Source: Actinomycetota bacterium (GTDB taxonomy: Bacteria; Actinomycetota; Actinomycetes; S36-B12; UBA5976). Taken from it: DNA of 6,107 nt. Below, one piece after another: positions 1-4,375 of this stretch. The notes under the pieces were generated by a model. The model saw only the letters and a list, made by a program, of their open reading frames with translations. It was not told the origin of the DNA and did no database searches. The DNA lies in the NCBI GenBank assembly GCA_026392535.1, contig JAPLBX010000007.1, forward strand, positions 1 to 6,107, in the 5' to 3' direction. Position 1 is the stretch's first letter, and every line of letters begins with the position of its first letter. Position numbers and translations under genes: made by a program.

Positions 1-14
1 CATTTGCGCCTCAT
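1..14 (-). CDS. Probable start of a minus-strand gene that leaves the window (partial)
   Basis: Only the first four codons are visible (Met-Arg-Arg-Lys, then the edge). The start is supported by a strong Shine-Dalgarno core, AGGAG on the minus strand at 20-24, five bases from the ATG at 14-12. A second ATG at 3-1 is in another frame and further from that site. The gene would lie downstream of the rhodanese gene on the same strand, 48 bases after its stop codon. Nothing can be said about the product. The call rests entirely on the ribosome binding site and spacing. Confidence 0.4.
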
Positions 15-19
15 AGACA

Positions 20-24
20 CTCCT
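20..24 (-). promoter_or_regulatory. Ribosome binding site for the left-edge gene
   Basis: AGGAG on the minus strand, five bases upstream of the ATG at 14-12. It is one of the best Shine-Dalgarno matches in the window and is the main reason for calling a gene at the left edge. It lies in the loop of a possible weak hairpin (GACAC at 16-20, GTGTC at 31-35). Confidence 0.45.
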
Positions 25-62
25 ATTCAAGTGTCGACCAGACTTCCCGACGCGCCTATTAA

Positions 63-971
63 TTAGCCAACTGTATTGGCAAGATGGGTGAGCGGCTGCT
101 CAAGGGTGCCGTTTGCTAATCCATCTCGTGAACAATCATCACAGAGCAGAGCCAAAACTCTTTGAGTACTAGCAGAAACAACGTTGTAGAACTCTTTTGT
201 TGGCCCACCGCATTTTTCGCATTCTCCGATAACTTTTGCATTTTCAGCGAAATCCATGTTCATTCGGGAATCAAAGACGTAAAGCGACCCTTCCCAAAGT
301 CCCTTGTTTCCATACTTCTCGCCATAGCGAACAATGCCGCCTTTGACTTGGTAAACCTCTTTGAAACCACGATTGATCATTACTGTTGAAAGTATTTCGC
401 AACGAATCCCACCAGTGCAGTAAGTGACAATTGGTTTGTCTTTCATGTGATCGTATTTGCCACTTTCAAGTTCACGAACAAAATCTCTCGTAGTTTCAAC
501 GTCCGGAACGATGGCATTTTTGAATTTACCAATTTTGGCTTCAAAAGCGTTTCGTCCGTCAAAGAAGACAACTTCATCACCGCGTTCTTCAACAAGTTTG
601 TTAACTTCTTCAGGTCTTAGGTGGACTCCGCCACCAACCACGCCTTTTTCATCCACAACAATTTCTTCAGGAGCACCGAAGGTGACAATCTCTTTACGGA
701 CTCGAATTCGGAGATTGGGAAATTCCTGACCAGTTCCTTCAGACCATTTAAAGTCCATTTTGTTGAAACCTGGGTATTTCTTGGTGGCTTTGACGTATTT
801 CTTCAGGTCCGACATAGGTCCGCCTAAAGTGCCATTTATGCCGATTTTCGAGATTAAGACTCGTCCAGACAAACCAAGGTTCTCGCAGAGTTGGCGCTGC
901 CAAAGCCGCACAGCTTCAGGGTCTGCTAGCGGCGTGAAGCCGTAGTAGAGAATCACTTTCTGAAGTTCCAT
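63..971 (-). CDS. trhO: Rhodanese-domain tRNA uridine(34) hydroxylase (TrhO/YceA family)
   Basis: 302 residues. The family installs 5-hydroxyuridine at the wobble position of certain tRNAs in an oxygen-dependent reaction in the cytosol. Visible features are an N-terminal UPF0176-type domain (about 1-95, with the GRVLISKIGINGTL segment near 37-49) and a GVHLRPEEV linker near 115-123. A rhodanese domain follows, with DGRNAFE near 138-144 and the active-site loop CTGGIRCE at 185-192; Cys185 is the expected catalytic cysteine. Next come the family-typical WEGSLYVFDSRM segment (226-237) and two CxxC pairs (251/254 and 277/280), which may hold zinc. Length fits the family. The start at 971 gives the conserved N-terminus. 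There is no good Shine-Dalgarno, but a -10-like TAAACT lies seven bases upstream. The upstream neighbour is divergent, so the gene probably has its own promoter. Family assignment is confident; the exact substrate is inferred from the family. Confidence 0.93.
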   Translation of the reverse strand: MELQKVILYYGFTPLADPEAVRLWQRQLCENLGLSGRVLISKIGINGTLGGPMSDLKKYVKATKKYPGFNKMDFKWSEGTGQEFPNLRIRVRKEIVTFGAPEEIVVDEKGVVGGGVHLRPEEVNKLVEERGDEVVFFDGRNAFEAKIGKFKNAIVPDVETTRDFVRELESGKYDHMKDKPIVTYCTGGIRCEILSTVMINRGFKEVYQVKGGIVRYGEKYGNKGLWEGSLYVFDSRMNMDFAENAKVIGECEKCGGPTKEFYNVVSASTQRVLALLCDDCSRDGLANGTLEQPLTHLANTVG

Positions 972-978
972 GTCTCAT

Positions 979-984
979 AGTTTA
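979..984 (-). promoter_or_regulatory. Possible -10 element of trhO (leaderless)
   Basis: TAAACT on the minus strand, matching TANNNT, ends seven bases before the ATG at 971. This would put the transcription start at or next to the start codon. No convincing -35 hexamer is seen. It is supported mainly by the same arrangement at other genes in this window. Confidence 0.3.
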
Positions 985-1033
985 CTAAGGCTTCATTTGA
1001 CTGAGTGTCGAGCGAAATCTCGAGTGATACGGT

Positions 1034-1039
1034 CATAAT
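1034..1039 (+). promoter_or_regulatory. Possible -10 element before the Cys-rich small gene
   Basis: CATAAT, five of six matches to the TATAAT consensus, ends eight bases before the ATG at 1048. It sits in the 76-base divergent gap between trhO and the small gene. There is no Shine-Dalgarno before 1048, so a leaderless transcript is plausible. The surrounding GTCATAAT octamer is repeated exactly at the rrf2 promoter (3835-3842). No good -35 hexamer is seen at 16-18 bases upstream. Confidence 0.45.
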
Positions 1040-1047
1040 CTCCGCCC

Positions 1048-1173
1048 ATGATGGGTGATCCAGGGCCATGTCCTGCATGTGAGAAAGTTGATTTAGAACG
1101 CCGTGGAGGCAAGGATTTTTGTCCGCTTTGCTTCTATATTCAACCTTGCTGTGATGGCGGCTTCTGCGATTAG
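1048..1173 (+). CDS. Small cysteine-rich protein, putative metal-binding ribbon (41 aa)
   Basis: A 41-codon reading frame (ATG ATG GGT ... TAG) with seven cysteines: CPAC at 8-11, CPLC at 25-28, a CC pair at 34-35 and Cys40 next to the C-terminal Asp. Two CPxC knuckles 13 residues apart look like a minimal zinc ribbon. The C-terminal IQPCCDGGFC segment adds three thiols and could carry a second site or bind copper. The middle (VDLERRGGKD) is charged and there is no signal peptide, so the protein should be cytosolic. The frame fills most of the gap between trhO and the SCO-like gene, ends 24 bases before the latter, and has a -10-like CATAAT upstream. I do not recognise a named family. A second in-frame ATG at 1051 is an alternative start. 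Patterned cysteines make chance unlikely, but the frame is short. Confidence 0.7.
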   Translation: MMGDPGPCPACEKVDLERRGGKDFCPLCFYIQPCCDGGFCD

Positions 1174-1179
1174 GCAGAA
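1162..1179 (+). terminator. Short hairpin at the end of the Cys-rich gene, possible weak terminator
   Basis: TTCTGC (1162-1167) and GCAGAA (1174-1179) are perfect complements with a six-base loop that includes the TAG stop codon of the small gene. A short AAAAGTTTT run follows, so it could attenuate transcription between the small gene and the SCO-like gene. The U-tract is poor and part of the stem is coding, so this is tentative. Confidence 0.25.
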
Positions 1180-1185
1180 AAGTTT

Positions 1186-1191
1186 TAGGCT
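1186..1191 (+). promoter_or_regulatory. Possible -10 element of the SCO-like gene (leaderless)
   Basis: TAGGCT matches TANNNT and ends six bases before the ATG at 1198, the same spacing seen at the rrf2 gene. No good Shine-Dalgarno lies before 1198; the AGG within this hexamer is the only weak candidate. If real, the SCO/TlpA pair has its own promoter as well as possible readthrough from the small gene. Confidence 0.3.
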
Positions 1192-1197
1192 TGAACC

Positions 1198-1992
1198 ATG
1201 CGTAAGGTAATTGGAATTTTAGTTTCATGTCTTTTGTTAGCTGGTTGTGCAAATACTTCAGCCCATGATCACCAAATGCAAACAATTGATGAGTCCAATT
1301 TCTCTGATGCAACTGCAGCACCTGACGGTGGAACATTTCTGCGTTCCAAAATTAGTAATGCAGTAAAAACAATCTCACTTCAAGACACAGATGGTAAATC
1401 CTTTTCTCTTTCTGATTTACAGGGTCAGATAATTCTGTTAGCAAATTTCTACACATCTTGCTCACATGTTTGTCCAATGACTTCAGCAAACATGAAACAA
1501 ATTGCTCAAGAGATTTCTAATGCCGGGTTATCAGACAAAATCACAGTTCTCGAAGTCTCAGTTGATGGCGAGCGTGATTCAGTAGACCGGATAAATGCTT
1601 ATCAAAAGCTTTATGGGAAAAAGTCTTGGGTTATGGCCACAGCAAGTCAAAGCGAGCTTGAAAAGTTTTGGAGATTTTTTGGTGTGATTCCAGACGCAGA
1701 GCCTTTAACTACAGCGGAACAACAATCTGAGCCTAAAGACTGGTTGACTGGAGATGTAAATACATATCGGATGGTTGATGCGCCTGTAGTTTTGCTAATA
1801 GATCCAGACTTGAAGTGGCGCTGGTTGAACACTGGCCTTCCAGATGCTTCAAAAGATTATGTCCCAACAAAATTGATGCAGTATTTGTCAGAACACGGTC
1901 TAGATACTTTGCAAAACCCAGGCGAAGGGGCTTGGACCTTAAAGTCAGTCTTTTCTGCCATAAATGCAATTGCTGGATATGAGATTGGCTAA
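1198..1992 (+). CDS. SCO1/SenC-like lipoprotein of the thioredoxin fold, lacking the usual copper His
   Basis: 264 residues. SCO proteins deliver copper to, or reduce the thiols of, the CuA site of cytochrome c oxidase on the outer face of the membrane. The N-terminus is a lipoprotein signal (MRKVIGILVSCLLLAGC, lipobox LAGC with Cys17 as the lipidated residue), which also supports the start at 1198. The mature part has a thioredoxin-like fold: KSFSLSDLQGQIILLANFYTS (67-87), then the CxxxC pair Cys88/Cys92 in TSCSHVCPMTS, and a LLIDPD strand near 199-204. In canonical SCO proteins a copper-binding His precedes that strand in a VDH(S/T) motif. Here the stretch reads MVDAPVVLLIDPD (192-204) with no His, so canonical copper binding is doubtful. 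There is a segment near 165-186 and a tail (about 230-264) that I cannot match to the core fold. The thioredoxin-like gene follows directly. A thiol oxidoreductase role is the alternative to copper chaperone. Confidence 0.85.
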   Translation: MRKVIGILVSCLLLAGCANTSAHDHQMQTIDESNFSDATAAPDGGTFLRSKISNAVKTISLQDTDGKSFSLSDLQGQIILLANFYTSCSHVCPMTSANMKQIAQEISNAGLSDKITVLEVSVDGERDSVDRINAYQKLYGKKSWVMATASQSELEKFWRFFGVIPDAEPLTTAEQQSEPKDWLTGDVNTYRMVDAPVVLLIDPDLKWRWLNTGLPDASKDYVPTKLMQYLSEHGLDTLQNPGEGAWTLKSVFSAINAIAGYEIG

Positions 1993-1996
1993 GGAC

Positions 1997-2554
1997 ATGC
2001 TTGTAGGACTGGGCGCAAAGAAAATCCTAATTGCATTTATGGTTGCTGTTTTAGCTGGAGCAGTCACCTACACATTTATTGGTGACAATTCCTACCACAA
2101 CAAAAACTTTTCAGCGAACAAAGTGAAGATAATTGATGTAGCCGCTAGAAAAACGGTTCCTGACCTATCCACATTTTCCTACGCTGGCGATCCCTTAAGT
2201 TTTCGTACAGACAGCATCACAGTGCTGAACTTCTGGGCATCTTGGTGTGCTCCATGCAGACAAGAGACTCCGCTGTTCGTCGCCATCGCAAAAGATTTTC
2301 CAGATGTGCAGTTCATCGGATTAACAAATGATGACACAAAAGGAGCAGCACTATCTTTCGCAGAGAAGTTTGGCATCACGTATGAGATCGGTGATGGAAA
2401 TTCCTACATGACAGAGCTAGCGAATGTGCAGCCAATTTATGGCCTGCCAACTACATTAATCATTGATCGCAATGGTCGCATAGCTGCAAAAGTAATTGGT
2501 GGCATCACTGACGCTGAATTTCGAAAAGCACTTACAGATCTCATACAAGAGTAG
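1997..2554 (+). CDS. Membrane-anchored thioredoxin-like thiol:disulfide oxidoreductase (TlpA/ResA type)
   Basis: 185 residues from this start. The N-terminus is a signal anchor (ILIAFMVAVLAGAVTYTF), so the catalytic domain lies outside the cytoplasm. The active site WASWCAPC (CxxC, bases about 2234-2257), the cis-proline loop GLPTTLIID and the following NGRIAAKVIGG strand are all in place, and length fits the TlpA/ResA/CcmG group. These proteins reduce apocytochrome c, or SCO and CuA thiols; in Bradyrhizobium TlpA acts on ScoI and CuA. Directly following an SCO-like gene, it is probably that protein's reductant, which is inference. The start is uncertain. ATG 1997 avoids overlap and lies five bases after the upstream stop, with AAGGA just before it at tight spacing. 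ATG 1979 (overlap 14) and ATG 1964 (overlap 29) are in the same frame. All three keep the anchor, and none has a normally spaced ribosome site. Confidence 0.88.
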   Translation: MLVGLGAKKILIAFMVAVLAGAVTYTFIGDNSYHNKNFSANKVKIIDVAARKTVPDLSTFSYAGDPLSFRTDSITVLNFWASWCAPCRQETPLFVAIAKDFPDVQFIGLTNDDTKGAALSFAEKFGITYEIGDGNSYMTELANVQPIYGLPTTLIIDRNGRIAAKVIGGITDAEFRKALTDLIQE

Positions 2555-2570
2555 TTATTTCAATTACTAC
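2551..2570. terminator. Inverted repeat across the two convergent stop codons, possible bidirectional terminator
   Basis: GTAGT (2551-2555) and ACTAC (2566-2570) are perfect complements, and the interior ATT/AAT also pairs across one mismatch. The repeat holds the TAG of the thioredoxin gene (2552-2554) and the TAG of the protease gene (2567-2569 on the minus strand). It is AT-rich with no U-tract on either side, so termination would be weak. Part of the symmetry comes simply from facing TAG codons. Confidence 0.25.
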
Positions 2571-3796
2571 TGCAAAGCCTTTAGACGTTCAATTACAGGT
2601 GGATGCGTGTAATGCACCTTCACATAAAGCGGATGTGGATTTAGGTTTGCCAGTGCATCAGTACTAATCTTTCCAAGCGCACTTGCAAGCACACCTTTTG
2701 GATAAGTACTTGTGGAATATTCATCAGCATCGAATTCATTACGACGTGAAATTGCCATGTTTGCCAGACCCAAAATCATTGATATCGGCGTGAAGAGTAA
2801 GAAAAATGTTGTTGCAGCAACGTGGAAACTTGGGACGTTTGCACCAAGAGCATAAGAAATCTCCGGATAATTCAACATCCAGCCGAGAAGAGCTGTGATT
2901 GCAAGAGTCTGCAAAATACTCGAAACAAACATAGCCAGGGTGTGTTTGCGTTTGTAGTGACCCACCTCGTGAGCAAGTACTGCTACTACCTCTTCAATGT
3001 TGAGCTTTTCAATCAAGGTGTCGTAAAGCACGATAGTTTTAGATTTACCAATTCCAGCGAAAAAAGCGTTGGCCTTGGTGCTGCGTCTGCTTCCATCCAT
3101 CACAAATAACCGGCCAACTGAATAACCCTGGCTTTTGCAGTAATCAAGAATTGCAGTTCTCAATTCACCATCTTCTAATGGTGAAAGTTTGTTAAAGCGT
3201 GGAAGTATGAGCGTGGTGCCGAAAGCAAAAGAAAATAGCGAAAAAGCCGTCATCAATAACCAAGTTGCCAACCAAAAGTATGAACCAAGTTGAAGATAGA
3301 TCCACACAATTGCGCTGAACAGCGGTGCACCAATAATCGCACCGATGAGTGTTCCTTTGATTTTGTCGGTAATGAAAGTTTTCACGGTTGTTTTGTTGAA
3401 ACCAAATTTCGCTTCAATTACAAAAGTACTATAAATCGTGAAAGGCAACGAAATTATTGAACCAAGTAAGCCAACTATTGCGATGAATCCAAGCCCAATT
3501 AGTATTTCATTTGAGAAATAGCCACGCACGAAATCGTCGACTATTCCGAATCCACCTAATGCCAGCATCAAGATTGTGATTACTGTGCTTATTGAGTCCG
3601 CAAGAAAATTTGCTTTGTAATTAGCACGCTGGTAATCCAGTGCATTTTTGCGCTTCTCATCGTCGTAAAGAAATGAGAATTTGTGATCGATTGGTGTCTC
3701 GCTATGTTTGAGGTTGAGCCGATTTAGAACAGCATCAAATAATGAAGATGCCACCATAATTGCAAGTGCAATATTGAGAATTGTGTTCGCGCTCAT
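2567..3796 (-). CDS. Integral-membrane zinc metalloprotease, M48 family, Ste24/CAAX-protease-like
   Basis: 409 residues. M48A (Ste24-like) enzymes are multi-pass zinc metalloproteases. In eukaryotes they cut prenylated CAAX proteins; in bacteria, which lack these substrates, they probably serve membrane protein quality control. Zinc ligands are visible: HEVGH at 276-280 (His276, His280, catalytic Glu277) and NEFDAD at 353-358 (Glu354 as third ligand). Family markers include FGFNKTT (131-137) and the SRRSTKANAFFAG segment (237-249), matching the conserved block upstream of HExxH in Ste24. Hydrophobic segments lie at about 7-20, 68-88, 97-125, 150-170, 174-195, 287-307 and 325-347. The N-terminal half corresponds to the M48 N-terminal domain, so this is the full Ste24-like form and not the shorter HtpX form. 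The start at 3796 is backed by AAAGGA eight bases upstream. It is divergent from the rrf2 gene and convergent with the thioredoxin gene. Confidence 0.93.
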   Translation of the reverse strand: MSANTILNIALAIMVASSLFDAVLNRLNLKHSETPIDHKFSFLYDDEKRKNALDYQRANYKANFLADSISTVITILMLALGGFGIVDDFVRGYFSNEILIGLGFIAIVGLLGSIISLPFTIYSTFVIEAKFGFNKTTVKTFITDKIKGTLIGAIIGAPLFSAIVWIYLQLGSYFWLATWLLMTAFSLFSFAFGTTLILPRFNKLSPLEDGELRTAILDYCKSQGYSVGRLFVMDGSRRSTKANAFFAGIGKSKTIVLYDTLIEKLNIEEVVAVLAHEVGHYKRKHTLAMFVSSILQTLAITALLGWMLNYPEISYALGANVPSFHVAATTFFLLFTPISMILGLANMAISRRNEFDADEYSTSTYPKGVLASALGKISTDALANLNPHPLYVKVHYTHPPVIERLKALQ

Positions 3797-3804
3797 TTGA
3801 GTCG

Positions 3805-3810
3805 TCCTTT
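3805..3810 (-). promoter_or_regulatory. Ribosome binding site of the M48 protease gene
   Basis: AAAGGA on the minus strand, eight bases before the ATG at 3796. It fixes that start and shows that this transcript has a leader, in contrast to the facing rrf2 gene. The protease promoter must lie upstream of this site, on or next to the inverted repeat at 3822-3838. Confidence 0.6.
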
Positions 3811-3821
3811 TAGGTCTAATT

Positions 3822-3838
3822 TGACTTGAAGTAAGTCA
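3822..3838. promoter_or_regulatory. Inverted repeat in the divergent rrf2/protease gap, candidate operator
   Basis: TGACTT (3822-3827), spacer GAAGT, then AAGTCA (3833-3838): perfect six-base arms with a five-base spacer. Flanking AATT/AATT extends the symmetry with one bulge. The right arm overlaps the -10-like CATAAT of the rrf2 gene, so a bound dimer would block that promoter. The whole divergent gap is only 52 bases, so the protease promoter may also be affected. Rrf2 regulators often repress their own genes, so autoregulation is the natural reading, but this is inference. Confidence 0.5.
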
Positions 3839-3842
3839 TAAT
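3837..3842 (+). promoter_or_regulatory. -10 element of the rrf2 gene (probably leaderless)
   Basis: CATAAT, five of six matches to consensus, ends six bases before the ATG at 3849. The predicted transcription start therefore falls on or beside the start codon, and no Shine-Dalgarno is present. No clear -35 hexamer is found at normal spacing. The TTGACT at 3821-3826 is only ten bases away, too close to serve. Confidence 0.5.
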
Positions 3843-3848
3843 TGTGCC

Positions 3849-4310
3849 ATGCGATTTACTACCTTAACCGATTACGGCGTTCGAGCTGTCCTTGAGATAG
3901 CTGCGAGCAAAGAGGATTGGGTGAGTATTGAGTTCATAAGTGAGCGGCAGAAGATGTCGGATGATTACCTGCGCACTGCACTTAATGCCTTGAAGCGAGC
4001 CGGAATCTTGGAAAGTCGGCGCGGAAGGGAAGGTGGATTTCGCCTAGCCCGCCCAGCAGATCAGATTCATTTGGCGGACCTTTTGCGAGCCATCGATGGC
4101 CCACTCACCTCTGTTCGTGGCCAGCGCCCAGAAGGTGTCGAATACCTAGGGGCAGCTGAGGGGCTTGAGAAAATTTGGATTGCATTGCGTTCAAGTGAGC
4201 GCAAAATCCTCGACTCTGTGAGCGTCGCTGACCTCGTGAGCGGAATCCTTCCCCCATTTGTGCAGGGTCTAGCTGATGATCCAACAGCGTGGGGCGAGCC
4301 AAATTCTTGA
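3849..4310 (+). CDS. Rrf2-family transcriptional regulator without cluster cysteines
   Basis: 153 residues, typical length for the family. The N-terminus MRFTTLTDYGVRAVLEIA is the classic Rrf2 opening, followed by a winged helix-turn-helix with the recognition region MSDDYLRTALNALKRAGI (36-53) and the wing motif GREGGFRLARP (59-69). The segment 74-85 (HLADLLRAIDGP) is the usual dimerisation region. IscR, NsrR and RsrR hold an iron-sulfur cluster through cysteines in the loop near 90-110. This protein has no cysteine anywhere; the loop reads VRGQRPEGVEYLGAA. It therefore belongs with cluster-free members such as CymR, the cysteine-metabolism repressor of Bacillus, in mechanism if not in close ancestry. 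The next gene is a TauE/SafE transporter 65 bases downstream on the same strand, so a sulfur-related signal is a reasonable guess. The target genes are not shown by the sequence. Confidence 0.92.
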   Translation: MRFTTLTDYGVRAVLEIAASKEDWVSIEFISERQKMSDDYLRTALNALKRAGILESRRGREGGFRLARPADQIHLADLLRAIDGPLTSVRGQRPEGVEYLGAAEGLEKIWIALRSSERKILDSVSVADLVSGILPPFVQGLADDPTAWGEPNS

Positions 4311-4334
4311 CATAAACGTCTATTGTGTTTAAAT
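4307..4334 (+). promoter_or_regulatory. Candidate promoter of the TauE/SafE gene
   Basis: A perfect TTGACA (4307-4312) overlaps the TGA stop codon of the rrf2 gene. TTAAAT (4329-4334), four of six -10 matches, lies 16 bases downstream. Transcription would start near 4341, inside the inverted repeat at 4336-4350, and give a leader of about 35 bases with a normal ribosome site. The transporter can thus be expressed independently of rrf2. The -10 is weak. Confidence 0.45.
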
Positions 4335-4335
4335 A

Positions 4336-4350
4336 GGGGTGTATTACCCC
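4336..4350. promoter_or_regulatory. Inverted repeat upstream of the transporter gene, candidate operator or RNA hairpin
   Basis: GGGGT (4336-4340), spacer GTATT, ACCCC (4346-4350): a perfect, unusually GC-rich dyad in an AT-rich spacer. It lies just downstream of the likely -10, the usual place for a repressor site. It has no U-tract after it, so termination is unlikely. It shares the five-base spacer of the repeat at 3822-3838 but not the arm sequence. Longer flanking matches (TTTAAAT at 4328-4334 with ATTTAAA at 4360-4366) could extend it in an RNA that starts further upstream. Confidence 0.45.
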
Positions 4351-4363
4351 GTTTATCTGATTT

Positions 4364-4370
4364 AAAGAGG
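4364..4370 (+). promoter_or_regulatory. Ribosome binding site of the TauE/SafE gene
   Basis: AAAGAGG five bases before the ATG at 4376, a good Shine-Dalgarno that fixes this start. It marks this as a leadered gene. Confidence 0.6.
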
Positions 4371-4375
4371 CTTAA

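Noticed and set aside
16..35. GACAC/GTGTC stem enclosing the ribosome site of the left-edge gene, as an RNA thermometer or attenuator
   Set aside because: A five-base stem with a ten-base loop is weak and easily arises by chance. Without the rest of the gene nothing else supports it.
953..1336. Minus-strand 127-codon open frame spanning the trhO/SCO junction
   Set aside because: It overlaps the starts of two well-supported genes and the Cys-rich frame on the other strand, has no ribosome site, and its translation resembles no family. It is an antisense shadow.
2822..3109. Plus-strand 95-codon open frame inside the M48 protease gene
   Set aside because: It is opposite the HEVGH region of a clearly real gene, with no ribosome site or recognisable domain.
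3821..3826. TTGACT as the -35 element of the rrf2 gene
   Set aside because: It is only ten bases from the CATAAT -10, far short of the usual 16-18, and is better explained as part of the inverted repeat.
3797..3848. Iron-sulfur cluster (IscR/NsrR-like) control of the protease
   Set aside because: The adjacent Rrf2 protein contains no cysteine, so a conventional cluster-sensing role is not supported.
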